Shown: in pieces, positions 27,835 through 35,535 of the stretch | Layout of the letters: every line of letters begins with the position of its first letter | Position numbering within the stretch: position 1 is the stretch's first letter | Virus record (IMG/VR): IMGVR_UViG_3300007735_000662 | Span: 1-35,535 of that record | DNA from: a virus | Strand: one strand, 5' to 3' | DNA: 35,535 nt | Made by a program: the position numbers and the translations under genes | The notes under the pieces: model-generated | Databases searched by the model: none | Told to the model about the DNA's origin: nothing | Seen by the model: the letters and a program-made list of their open reading frames with translations, nothing else

Positions 27835-28800
27835 TTAGGCGAAGTTGGTGGTGATACGAACCGCCGCATTGGGGTCAATCACGACCTCATCGGTGTTCAT
27901 ACGCACCCGCAACACTTGACTACGACGAGCTTCGTCACGATAGCTTTCGCTAACGAAACCACCAGCCGAGTCACCCGACCAGACCAAGGTGCGTCCGATT
28001 CCACCGGCTGTGAACTCGCCACCAGACACTTGACCAACGATGATCTTGGTATCTGGAACAATGAACGAGCCAGAGTAGCTCTTGTTCTTGCCAGCGGTGT
28101 TATAAGCCGCACGACCAACGAGGAGGTTCTGAACTCCCAGAGCCGCCGCAATCTCTTGTTCAGAGAGCAAGCGAGCACCAGTATTCGAGATAACTCCGAA
28201 GAACTGATTCTGCAAGAGGGTGGAGCGTCTGATCAACTCAAACACATTGGCAGACATCGCAACGCAATTCGCTTCGTAACCATACTGGGCAAGAGCCAAT
28301 TTGGCGGTTGCCACATCACGAGCCACATCGACTGTTGCGACTAAAGCTTGCGTATAGGCTACTGCACGAGTCTGATCAGCGATAGTGAACGGAGTCGTTG
28401 CATTCCAGAGAAGATCGGAAACCCGCTTCTCGTGGGAGAGCTTCAACTGACGGAGCAAGAACTTCGCAGTTTCGGCCTCATATGCAAAAAACCTGTTCAA
28501 ATCTTTTGCACTATCATCCGGTACGAGTTCCTCAAGTCCTACCTCGTTAGTTGCGTAGTTTGCAGAGGCGAAGGAACGAATCCCTCGGCTGTAGCTAGCA
28601 CCGCTTTCACGAGCGAGTGCGTTGTTGGAGAGCAATTCGCCACCAGCTAATTGAACTTTGAGATATGTTCCGCTTTTCGCGTCAACATTCTGCAAAGGGA
28701 GCAAATTCGCTCCGATCAAACCGACATCGGCTTGAGGGGCTTCGATCAACGCTTGGTTGATGTCTGCCCGAATCGTTGTACCACCGCTTACGTATGCCAT
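27835..28800 (-). CDS. Major capsid protein
   Basis: A 321-residue protein of capsid type: an N-terminal arm (MAYVSGGTTIRADINQALIE), a helical region with E/K-rich segments (FFAYEAETAKFLLRQLKLSH), the hydrophobic PTLVQ-like 'GYEANCVAMSANVFELIRRS' helix, ALGVQNLLVGRAAYN and a beta C-terminus with RVRMNTDEVVIDP. Length and gene order (protease, decoration, capsid) support an HK97-fold major capsid. Ala/Val/Arg-rich composition and codon use look like those of highly expressed genes. A strong terminator follows it. The ATG at 28800 has an AGAAAGA-like leader. I cannot name the family. Confidence 0.85.
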   Translation of the reverse strand: MAYVSGGTTIRADINQALIEAPQADVGLIGANLLPLQNVDAKSGTYLKVQLAGGELLSNNALARESGASYSRGIRSFASANYATNEVGLEELVPDDSAKDLNRFFAYEAETAKFLLRQLKLSHEKRVSDLLWNATTPFTIADQTRAVAYTQALVATVDVARDVATAKLALAQYGYEANCVAMSANVFELIRRSTLLQNQFFGVISNTGARLLSEQEIAAALGVQNLLVGRAAYNTAGKNKSYSGSFIVPDTKIIVGQVSGGEFTAGGIGRTLVWSGDSAGGFVSESYRDEARRSQVLRVRMNTDEVVIDPNAAVRITTNFA

Positions 28801-28829
28801 ATATTTATATTCTTTCTGGGTTGGTTAAA

Positions 28830-29189
28830 TTACTGGGTTAGAGGAACTGCAACCTCGATGACTGCATCAGCAAGAGCAGTTTCGAGAGCAACTCCGACAA
28901 CGCCGACATTGGCCGCCGCTGTGGTCACGAGACCAGAACCAGTCGTAGCAACAAGGTTGCCAGCGGTGATTCCGTACTCGGAAGTTGCAAAAAAGGTTGG
29001 GTAGAACAGCTTGACTGCTCCGTTATCGCCAGCCGCCACATCGCTGATGGTAGAACCAACGCAACGAGCAGAACCGGAAACAGCCGCACGAGCCGTGCCA
29101 TCCGTATGAACCTCAACGAATCGGTAAGCCGAAATCGCAGAGGCAAAGTTAAAGGTGCGAACTGCACCGCCGTCAATGTTTGTAGCCAT
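28830..29189 (-). CDS. Capsid decoration protein (DUF2190/gpD-like)
   Basis: A 119-residue beta-rich, low-charge protein just upstream of the major capsid gene, as lambda D is. The layout RFVEVHTDGTARAAVSGSAR, then CVGSTISDVAAGDNGAVKLF, with GNLVATTGSGLVTTAAANVG and VGVALETALADAVIEVAVPL, matches DUF2190-type phage decoration proteins ('V...G....A....G...A......G..V.V...G'). Such proteins add trimers or monomers to the expanded head. The start ATG follows AAAGGATAA, a fair ribosome binding site. Confidence 0.75.
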   Translation of the reverse strand: MATNIDGGAVRTFNFASAISAYRFVEVHTDGTARAAVSGSARCVGSTISDVAAGDNGAVKLFYPTFFATSEYGITAGNLVATTGSGLVTTAAANVGVVGVALETALADAVIEVAVPLTQ

Positions 29190-29207
29190 TTTAGTATTAT
29201 CCTTTTA

Positions 29208-30299
29208 TTATAGTTTAGTAATACCACGAGACAGAGCCTCGGAGTATTCTTTGGGGTTGGAGAGCATCACGGCTTTCATCGCCTTGAGCTTGCTTGTTCC
29301 GTAGTCGCTATGGGCGGCCACGAGAGCTTCAAAAGTTTTGGGTTCTTCCTTTTTCTCGGAAGGAACTTCGATTGAAGGGGAAGCGGGGATGGGCTTAATG
29401 CCGAACTCGGTTAGAACTTTCTTCACAACCTCGCTCATCTCTTCCTTGGTATCTTCTTTTTCAGAAGGCTCAACCTCAACCGAAATTTCGGGGGCGGGAG
29501 TCTCGGAGGGCTTCTTATCTTCGGCCATCTCCTCTTTCTTCACTTCTTCTTTGGGTTTCATCGCCTCTTCCAAGGCGGCGAGACGAACCTTAATTTCGTC
29601 CATATCTTTTTTGTAATCTGTGTTTTCCATATTTGTTTTGTCCTTTTTGTCAAGTGGAGCTTCCTCCACGGCTTCTTTGGCTACGGCTGGGATGGTCTTG
29701 CCTCCCTGCACATAACCGAGTTTTTCCATGAACTTCACCATCTCCTCAAACAATCCGTTTGTGGCGGCTGGGCTGGAAACTAAATCAGCAGAGGCGATGC
29801 TCTGGGGGCGAATGTAATCCTTTCCGTTGATGGTCTCGGACTCGTTCACGAAGGCTAGGGAAACGCCGAACTGGTCGGGGGCTTCAGATGCCATCTCTTT
29901 GATTAGGCCGTAGTGGGGAGAGTTGCGGAGAAGGCGAAGGTCGGCCACTAGCTTATCTCCTTCGATGCGGGGGTTTCTGGCGAATCCGACAACCGCCTCC
30001 AAACCAGAGCCGTGATTCATCTTTACCTTCACGCCATTCTTGGCACTCTGCATAAGTTTGAGGGCAGTCTCTAGGCTTGTTTTATCCACGAAAAGGTCGT
30101 GTCCCTTGGCCTCACCTACCTCCAAAATTGAAACTCCACCTAGCTCGGTTTCCTCTAGTTCCTCGTCCCGATAGGTTGAATAGGCAACCGCCGCCCTTTG
30201 CTGTTCTTCTGGAAAGTCGCTGATGGCTTGCTCGTCTCCCATAAAGCGGGAAACAAAGTCTTGTTCGGATTCGTCAGCGGAGGGAATGGGTAGGGGCAT
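29208..30299 (-). CDS. Prohead protease fused to scaffold domain
   Basis: A 363-residue protein. An N-terminal region (SRFMGDEQAISDFPEEQQRA, then AVAYSTYRDEE) resembles the 'F..E.QR.AVAYS.YR' segment found ahead of phage head proteases. Residues about 50-190 are protease-like with KVKMNHGSGLEAVVGFARNP, DQFGVSLAFVNE (the nucleophile Ser region) and SIASADLVSSPAATNGLFEE. Residues about 225-320 are highly acidic and Lys/Glu/Pro-rich, typical of a scaffold that is cleaved off. It is the single gene between portal and decoration, like lambda C/Nu3. All steps of head maturation are inferred from this. Confidence 0.8.
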   Translation of the reverse strand: MPLPIPSADESEQDFVSRFMGDEQAISDFPEEQQRAAVAYSTYRDEELEETELGGVSILEVGEAKGHDLFVDKTSLETALKLMQSAKNGVKVKMNHGSGLEAVVGFARNPRIEGDKLVADLRLLRNSPHYGLIKEMASEAPDQFGVSLAFVNESETINGKDYIRPQSIASADLVSSPAATNGLFEEMVKFMEKLGYVQGGKTIPAVAKEAVEEAPLDKKDKTNMENTDYKKDMDEIKVRLAALEEAMKPKEEVKKEEMAEDKKPSETPAPEISVEVEPSEKEDTKEEMSEVVKKVLTEFGIKPIPASPSIEVPSEKKEEPKTFEALVAAHSDYGTSKLKAMKAVMLSNPKEYSEALSRGITKL

Positions 30300-30316
30300 A
30301 AATCATCGAGATTATG

Positions 30317-33300
30317 TCAAAGAAGATCGCCGTCTGCCTTGCGATACGACTCCTTGACCTCTCCCCCACCAGCCATCTTGAGAAACTTGTTCACCCTAGC
30401 CATAGCCCAAGCGTTGCGTGAGTTAGGCTTTCCCCCGGTAATCGTTGGCCTAAAGCTGGTCGAGAACGCACCCGCCCCCCTTCTAAACACTTTCTTCAAT
30501 GCTCCAAGGCTAGGGGCTTTCCTTGAGGGGTGCTTGTCTTTGAACTCGGCAATCTTGTTCTTTAGTGCCTCCTCGTTCTCGGCTGAAATCTCAATGTCAC
30601 CAGCCTTGCTTCTAGTGGATGCTGTGCCTTCTGGGTTCTCCTTTGAGCCTTTGATTCGTTCCTTTGGAGGGGCTGGGGTTTGGGAGACTGGTCGGGCTAG
30701 TTGCTTTTTGTCTGTAATCGGCCCACCCACAATCCAAGCGTCACAAGTCCTTTTTGCCGCACACTTAAAGTCAAATATCTCGCAGTAGCCAAGATTGCCA
30801 GCTTTTTCAACCTCGCCAGCTTCAGTTCCTATTCCTTTTGAGATACAATCTAAAACTCTTTTGCGTTGGTCGAAGGCCGCACAATTCCCACAAAGCATCT
30901 TCTTGGCCGTTGCTACATCACCTTGGAACTCATCTGCCTTGGCTTTCCAATAATCTTCATTTGGTTCATTAGGATTGGCTGGGCCGTAGTTAGCGTCATC
31001 AACCGCTGTTTGCCTATTGGCTAGGTTGGTTTTGATGTCTTGGGTTGCGATTGGGCAAGAGGCTGGTTCTGCTAGTTCTTTCTTGTCCCTTGCCTCCATC
31101 TGTCCAACGACTTTCCTAGCCCAAGCATAGCCAGCATCGCCACCCCATCCATTCCAAGCTTGCCAGCCCTTGCCCTGCTCATCCCAAGTTGAACCTTTTT
31201 TATCGACTTCGTGCCTATCAAAAAAGGCTTTCATTCTGCGAATTGTGTCGGGAGACATCTTAACGCCATTCTGCAAATCCCTCGCTCTGGCGATGCCCAC
31301 CGGAGTCATTCCTCGTTGGCTGGGTGGTTTCGTCTCCCTTACATCCAAGGCTCTTTTAGCGGCCTCCCTTGCTCCTTGTGGTGGGGTAAAATCAATCCCA
31401 TCATACTTTGCCAACTCAATCCCGCCCATCATTCCCTCGATGAGCATCTTGATGGATGAGGGGTCGAGGTTTTCTAAAACTTCTAAATTACTTTTTTTTT
31501 GAGTTGTGCCAGCGGGGGCGGGCGTGGGCGTAGGAGGTTCTGGGGCTGGGGGTGTTGAGCCTCCCGAAGTATCCTCGCCTTGGTCTTTTGCAATCTGCTG
31601 TTTCTCTTCCTTGGTCGTTGGAATGGTTGTGCCAACATTGACCCCAGCGATGATTGCCCTTGCTTGGTCTGGACTGATGGTTGGGAAAGCCGCCGTGATA
31701 ATCGAAACCGCACCCTCCTTGGAAACTGCACCCATAGCAACTGCATTGATAACATTGATAAGCGAAGCAACTTGAGCACCATTGAGTGAAGCACCTCCAA
31801 GCATATCCTCGTCCGAAGGCTGTCCAGCGGGTTTCTGCTCGCCTTCTGGCGTGGTTGCTTGTGCTTTTTGTGAATCTCTGGTCAATCCCTCTGCGGCGAT
31901 GTCGGAAATAGTATCTGCTGAAACTTCGTATTCCCCTGCCAAGTCCTTCACCAGCTTGGCCTCAATCGCCCTTTGCCTCATAGCACTCTCGAAGTCTTGC
32001 CCTCGCTCGGCGTAGATGTCGGCGGCGGTGCGGAGTCCAGTCTTAAACTCGGAGATTGCGGAAGCGGATTCTCTCCCTAAATCAATAGAGACATTAGCCC
32101 CGAAGTTAAAGATTCCCCTAGTTGTTCTTGTCCCAACATTGTTTTCAATCAAACCCCTAGAAACTGCGTCTGCAATCACGATGTTCTTAATAGGGCGAAG
32201 AACTTTATCATCTAACAACTTCTGGTATCTGCGGAAGGTTCGTCCCGCTTGTTGCATTTCAAGGCGAGCAGTCGGGCCACTCATAGCGGAAGGGTCTACG
32301 GCAAATGAATATGGGATTCCAAGTCCAAGGCAAATGTTCCTCAAAAGAATCTTGTGGAACTCTGCAAACGCACCAGAGGGACGGCTCGGCCCATCTGGGA
32401 AAACAATATCTTCGCCCGGTTCTAGGTAAGAGATTTTTCCAGACTCAATCGCTTCTAGTTTAATCGTGTTCCCATTCAAATCCTCATCGTTTGTGAGGCT
32501 AGACAAATCAGAAGCATTGTTGTTGTTCCTCTTCACGATTCCAGCTTGGGAACTTGCATTTTTAGCGGCCATTTTCTCAAAGTTGATAATGTCGTAGATG
32601 TCCGTTGCATCATTGATTGCAGTATGGAAAGCGGAGATTCCTCGGTACTGGTCGATGCGGAGCGGGTCGAATAAGTGGAATGCTTGGCTAGATGGAATGG
32701 TTGCTTGGTAGGTGTAGAAATCCCCGATGCTTCGGTTGTAGATGTCGTAGGCACTTGGAGCACCAGTATCACGATCAATATGGATTCCACCGATCAAATC
32801 TAGGCTTGTATAAACCTTAAATGGGTCTCCCAATCTATCTGCCTCGATGCCTTGAATCTTTAGATTGCCATCCTTATCTCGGACTAAAACGAAAAGAAAA
32901 TCACCATCTCGGAGCATCGACATCATCGCCACTTGCATAAGGGTTGACCCAGTATGTCTTGTGGTTAGGTCGCACTTGTCCCACCATTCTGCCCAATATG
33001 CCTCGACCTCGGTATTGACTTCGGGGTTCTCGGTTCGGGCTTGGTAGGAGATATTGGCGGCGGTATGGGAAGCAAACTTCATTAGGATAGAGCGAACTAG
33101 GCCAACATTCTCTGCCAAGTCCCTCGCCCTTTTCATCAACTCTACTCGGTCATAATTGGAACGATAATCTTCCGCACCAGAAAGCGAACTCGGCCCCTTG
33201 CGTTCCCTTGTATATTTAACTGCATCATAGGAGAAGTTGACGAGCTTTTGTCGTGCAATCATCCGATTAACTGCCCCTTGCGGGTTCAGAAAAGCAACGG

Positions 33301-33334
33301 CTTTATCTATTAAGTTTAGCTGTGCTTTTTTCAC
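30317..33334 (-). CDS. Portal protein (lambda gpB-like) with three extra C-terminal domains
   Basis: A 1005-residue protein, about twice the usual portal length. Residues 1-470 are portal-like: YRSNYDRVELMKRARDLAEN, GDFLFVLVRDKDGN, IEADRLGDP, DPLRIDQYRGISAFHTAIND, GIPYSFAVDPSAMSGPTAR. A Pro-rich linker is at about 595-610. Extra domains follow: a helical domain with GMTPVGIARARDLQNGVKMS and GGDAGYAWARKV (about 648-740); a cysteine-rich domain (CGNC about 813, LDC, GYCEIFDFKC, RTCDAW about 866); and a DUF5824-like end (LGALKKVFRRGAGAFS, RNAWAMARVNKFL, about 940-985). These extra domains occur in other phages, usually in separate proteins. The portal is the DNA entry vertex of the head. Confidence 0.85.
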   Translation of the reverse strand: MKKAQLNLIDKAVAFLNPQGAVNRMIARQKLVNFSYDAVKYTRERKGPSSLSGAEDYRSNYDRVELMKRARDLAENVGLVRSILMKFASHTAANISYQARTENPEVNTEVEAYWAEWWDKCDLTTRHTGSTLMQVAMMSMLRDGDFLFVLVRDKDGNLKIQGIEADRLGDPFKVYTSLDLIGGIHIDRDTGAPSAYDIYNRSIGDFYTYQATIPSSQAFHLFDPLRIDQYRGISAFHTAINDATDIYDIINFEKMAAKNASSQAGIVKRNNNNASDLSSLTNDEDLNGNTIKLEAIESGKISYLEPGEDIVFPDGPSRPSGAFAEFHKILLRNICLGLGIPYSFAVDPSAMSGPTARLEMQQAGRTFRRYQKLLDDKVLRPIKNIVIADAVSRGLIENNVGTRTTRGIFNFGANVSIDLGRESASAISEFKTGLRTAADIYAERGQDFESAMRQRAIEAKLVKDLAGEYEVSADTISDIAAEGLTRDSQKAQATTPEGEQKPAGQPSDEDMLGGASLNGAQVASLINVINAVAMGAVSKEGAVSIITAAFPTISPDQARAIIAGVNVGTTIPTTKEEKQQIAKDQGEDTSGGSTPPAPEPPTPTPAPAGTTQKKSNLEVLENLDPSSIKMLIEGMMGGIELAKYDGIDFTPPQGAREAAKRALDVRETKPPSQRGMTPVGIARARDLQNGVKMSPDTIRRMKAFFDRHEVDKKGSTWDEQGKGWQAWNGWGGDAGYAWARKVVGQMEARDKKELAEPASCPIATQDIKTNLANRQTAVDDANYGPANPNEPNEDYWKAKADEFQGDVATAKKMLCGNCAAFDQRKRVLDCISKGIGTEAGEVEKAGNLGYCEIFDFKCAAKRTCDAWIVGGPITDKKQLARPVSQTPAPPKERIKGSKENPEGTASTRSKAGDIEISAENEEALKNKIAEFKDKHPSRKAPSLGALKKVFRRGAGAFSTSFRPTITGGKPNSRNAWAMARVNKFLKMAGGGEVKESYRKADGDLL

Positions 33335-33564
33335 GAGAACTTTGCGTAGGTTGTGCGGATACGAGTGCCATTGGCAGACTCAATGGCTAGGGTCAATTCT
33401 GCGATAGTATCACGAACTTCTCCGAGGTTCGCCCTTGAAAAAGAACGACCCGCTATCGAATAGCTTGTACCCGCCACCGCTATCGCTTCAAGACAAGTGA
33501 CATATTTATCACGCAGAGAAGTTAGGGTGGCTAGGGGTAAGCCGAGAAAATCACCCTTCGCCAT
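33331..33564 (-). CDS. gpW-like head-tail joining protein
   Basis: A 77-residue protein in the lambda W position, between terminase and portal. The ATG at 33564 follows GAGG and overlaps the terminase end. It has the gpW layout: an N-terminal helix (LATLTSLRDKYVTCLEAIAV), a beta hairpin (GTSYSIAGRSFSRANL) and a second helix (GEVRDTIAELTLAIESANGT), with a basic tail. gpW closes the portal and builds the surface for tail attachment. Its stop overlaps the portal start. Confidence 0.75.
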   Translation of the reverse strand: MAKGDFLGLPLATLTSLRDKYVTCLEAIAVAGTSYSIAGRSFSRANLGEVRDTIAELTLAIESANGTRIRTTYAKFS

Positions 33565-35338
33565 TCTCAACCTCATCTGTCAAACTTGCGGGTGCAACTT
33601 TCAATCGTCCATATAAGGCCGCCCCAACGATGTTCATACATTCGCAATCCATTAAGTGATTATGCTTACCGACTTGCTTCCACACAAGCCTTTCCCTTCC
33701 AGTCATAGGGTTTTTCACCCTCACCTTTACCTCCGCATCAATGTGAACTCTCCAAACATCGGGTGTGTCTAGGGCTATGTAGCCGGGTTCTTTGATAAGG
33801 TTCGATAGGATGTCTTTGATGGATGGATTCGACCACCTCCAAACTGGGCAGAACTTCCATTTCCACCCAGCCTTCGATTGAACTGCCTTACCACTAAAGG
33901 GGTCACCATTAGCGATTCGAGCATAGGGGCGTTGTAGTTTCTGCTCTCCTACAATCTCGGAGAAGCTCGTGCGATCTGAACCGACCAACGCCATCCAGCC
34001 ATTCACACAACAATTATAGTACACCGATCTGGTTTGATCGCCCGAATCGCAAAAGACGCACTTTGATTCCACCCCAAACTCATCGGCTTTTGCTTTGATG
34101 TCGCCCCAAGTTTCTAGCCTCCCTGCCCACACGAGCCTTGACCTCCCCTCCAAATCCCAAGCTCTCACAACGCACCAAGCGTGGAATCCCCCAGCCTCTT
34201 GAATATCGCAAGCCATAATGAGCTTCTCGCCCATCCGAACTTCACCCATCTTGTAATCACCCGCCACGATCTCCATCTTCTCGCTTTCGTGTTCCATCCA
34301 AGGCTCGGCTAGAACTCGGTTCACGAAGTCTTGTAGGCCGATGATTCCGCTGTGCTTGTCTTGTAGCCATTTGCAAGCCAGCGACCCCCAAGACACCCAA
34401 GGGGCATATAGGCCATTAAGATGATAGGAGCGTCTAGCTGGTTCGCCCTTTAGATTGGTTACCCTCCACTCGCCCTCTCTCAACATCTTGGTTTTCTGTC
34501 CGTCTGTAATCTTGCCCTTACACTCCTCGCACTCGTAGTGAGTGCTAGATTTCACCAGCTTGAAATCATAAACTCCATCCTCAATCTTGGCGGCCTCGTC
34601 CCACTTCACTTGCCCCCAAACTAGCTTCTGCTTATGCCCACAATGAGGACAAGGAACAAAATAGAAACGCATATCACCCTTCTGCCATTCAGACCAAATG
34701 ATTGAGTCGGCAGTTGTGGGTGTGCTGGTCGCTATGATGAGATGGTTTGGGTAGGTGCTGACTCGTGCCTCTGCTAGTTGAACTGGGTTCGCCTCTCGCC
34801 CCGACCCTGCTTGCTCTGGGAACTTGTCCACCTCATCCATACACAATAAGGCAATCGAGCGACTGGAAAGAGCCGAGGGGCTTGTGCCAGCCCACCACAC
34901 CGAGCATCGCTTAAAGTGTTGTTCCAATATCTTTATCTTATCTGTATTCTCTGGTTTTTCCTTGGCTAGTGCAGGGCAATCGTCAATCATCGGCAACCAC
35001 CTAGTTTCCGTGAAAGACCTAGCCAAATGTTCGCTAGGCATTACCCACAAAGCGGGGCAAGGTCGCTCTGCTATGCGGTACGCTAGGCCAGCTAGAATAG
35101 TTGTGGTCTTGCTTGTTTGAGCCCCCCATACCAACACTACCCTACGAATCGAATCATCGCCAAAAGCCTCTAGTGGTTCACGGACATAGGGCGTGAGCGT
35201 TGTCGAATATGCTCCGGGTATGTTTGTTACTCTTGCGGAAAGGGTGAGGTTTTTCTCTGCCCACTCTGGAATTGAGAGTTGTTCCCTTGGCTCAAACAAA
35301 AGACGAGCGAAGTTCTTGGCCTCATCGATCTGGTTCAT
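33551..35338 (-). CDS. terL: Terminase large subunit, GpA type
   Basis: A 595-residue packaging ATPase/nuclease of the lambda GpA type. A Walker A-like loop, VWGAQTSKTTT (residues 70-80), Walker B LLCMDEVD (164-171) and the coupling motif IIATSTPTTADS (201-212) form the motor. Two Cys pairs (PCPHCGHK at 229-236 and CEECKGK at 270-276) make a zinc site usual in GpA. The C-terminal nuclease has LIMACDIQEAGG (first acidic residue) and FCDSGDQT. GpA enzymes normally cut specific cos sites. The ATG at 35338 directly follows the upstream stop. No small subunit gene is recognised in the window. Confidence 0.95.
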   Translation of the reverse strand: MNQIDEAKNFARLLFEPREQLSIPEWAEKNLTLSARVTNIPGAYSTTLTPYVREPLEAFGDDSIRRVVLVWGAQTSKTTTILAGLAYRIAERPCPALWVMPSEHLARSFTETRWLPMIDDCPALAKEKPENTDKIKILEQHFKRCSVWWAGTSPSALSSRSIALLCMDEVDKFPEQAGSGREANPVQLAEARVSTYPNHLIIATSTPTTADSIIWSEWQKGDMRFYFVPCPHCGHKQKLVWGQVKWDEAAKIEDGVYDFKLVKSSTHYECEECKGKITDGQKTKMLREGEWRVTNLKGEPARRSYHLNGLYAPWVSWGSLACKWLQDKHSGIIGLQDFVNRVLAEPWMEHESEKMEIVAGDYKMGEVRMGEKLIMACDIQEAGGFHAWCVVRAWDLEGRSRLVWAGRLETWGDIKAKADEFGVESKCVFCDSGDQTRSVYYNCCVNGWMALVGSDRTSFSEIVGEQKLQRPYARIANGDPFSGKAVQSKAGWKWKFCPVWRWSNPSIKDILSNLIKEPGYIALDTPDVWRVHIDAEVKVRVKNPMTGRERLVWKQVGKHNHLMDCECMNIVGAALYGRLKVAPASLTDEVENGEG

Positions 35339-35535
35339 TTACGAGAATTGCAGTTCCTTTTGAAGATTGGCATTTTTCAAGAAGGAACACCCTTGCTTAA
35401 AATAGCTGTCCTTAAGTTCTGCCCCAATAAACTTTCTCTTCATTTTTAAGGATTGATAGCCCTCACTTCCTATCCCTGCAAATGGAGAAAATATAGTATC
35501 CCCAGCGTTGCTCCACATCACCAGACACCTCTCAA
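35339..35535 (-). CDS. DNA methyltransferase, C-terminal part (cut by the window end)
   Basis: The 5' part is off the right edge. The visible 65 codons read ERCLVMWSNAGDTIFSPFAG, IGSEGYQSLKMKRKFIGAEL, KDSYFKQG. This is the C-terminal SAM-binding region of beta-class DNA amino-methyltransferases: 'ERC...WS.PGD.V..PF.G.GSEGY.A...GR.F.G.ELK..Y'. In this order the catalytic motif IV should lie upstream. It is the second DNA methyltransferase of this phage and sits just before the terminase. The frame is open to the window edge. Confidence 0.85.
   Translation of the reverse strand, partial: ERCLVMWSNAGDTIFSPFAGIGSEGYQSLKMKRKFIGAELKDSYFKQGCSFLKNANLQKELQFS

Noticed and set aside
27757-28344. 195-residue plus-strand frame opposite the capsid gene
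   Set aside because: It is antisense to a clear major capsid gene, spans the capsid terminator, and has no ribosome binding site or recognisable domain.
29338-29616. Plus-strand Ser/Phe-rich frame
   Set aside because: Shadow of the Lys/Glu-rich scaffold region on the other strand.
1-35535. The window as a complete circular genome
   Set aside because: Joining the end to the start gives a frame that stops at about position 59-61 and adds residues unlike a methyltransferase, so the ends are not adjacent.

Overview
This window is a slice of a tailed double-stranded DNA phage genome (Caudoviricetes), or an equivalent prophage. Every gene I can support is on the minus strand, so transcription runs from high to low coordinates. 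Genes are tightly packed, with many ATGA, GTGA and TAATG overlaps. The head genes follow the lambda order (GpA-type terminase, gpW-like joiner, portal, protease/scaffold, decoration protein, major capsid protein). A frameshifting tail chaperone and a tape-measure protein indicate a flexible-tailed siphovirus with a short tail. Two lipoprotein signal sequences and a spanin-like lysis block point to a Gram-negative host. Many genes lack a clear Shine-Dalgarno sequence. I cannot name the host. No integrase, repressor, tRNA or CRISPR array is visible. The right end cuts a DNA methyltransferase gene and the left end is a short non-coding stretch; joining the two ends does not restore the methyltransferase, so the genome continues beyond the window.

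Layout in transcription order. 35535-27835 is DNA packaging and head: methyltransferase C-terminus, large terminase, gpW-like joiner, a 1005-residue multi-domain portal, protease-scaffold fusion, decoration protein and major capsid protein, closed by a strong terminator. 27728-23832 is an inserted sugar-modification cassette: a double glycosyltransferase, a small protein, a SAM-dependent methyltransferase, a second glycosyltransferase and a heptosyltransferase-like protein. 23804-16383 is head-tail completion and tail: a connector-like protein, two duplicated terminator-like proteins, two beta-rich surface proteins, a small lipoprotein/XhlA-like group, two duplicated tail-tube-like proteins, a tail chaperone pair with a -1 slippery site, and a tape measure of only 430 residues. 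16376-11009 is tail tip and fibre, dominated by a 1259-residue repeat protein. 10992-9940 is lysis: holin-like, nested small inner-membrane protein and lipoprotein, and an M15 peptidase endolysin.

9936-170 is DNA metabolism and small regulators: MazG-like protein, metallophosphoesterase, several helix-turn-helix proteins, a minimal ligase-like nucleotidyltransferase, a PD-(D/E)XK-like nuclease, an annealing-protein-like gene with an SSB-type tail, a replication initiator-like gene, a second DNA methyltransferase and a secreted 3D-domain protein.

The most notable observations are: a lambda-style candidate replication origin (six contiguous 11-bp iterons, an AT-rich tract and a hairpin) inside the initiator-like gene at about 4448-4596; the glycosyltransferase cassette inside the virion genes; a canonical -1 frameshift site in the tail chaperone; the unusually fused portal; and several very small genes (5398-5550, 8124-8210, 10657-10818, 10822-10992, 20353-20508, 20509-20628) found by direct translation.
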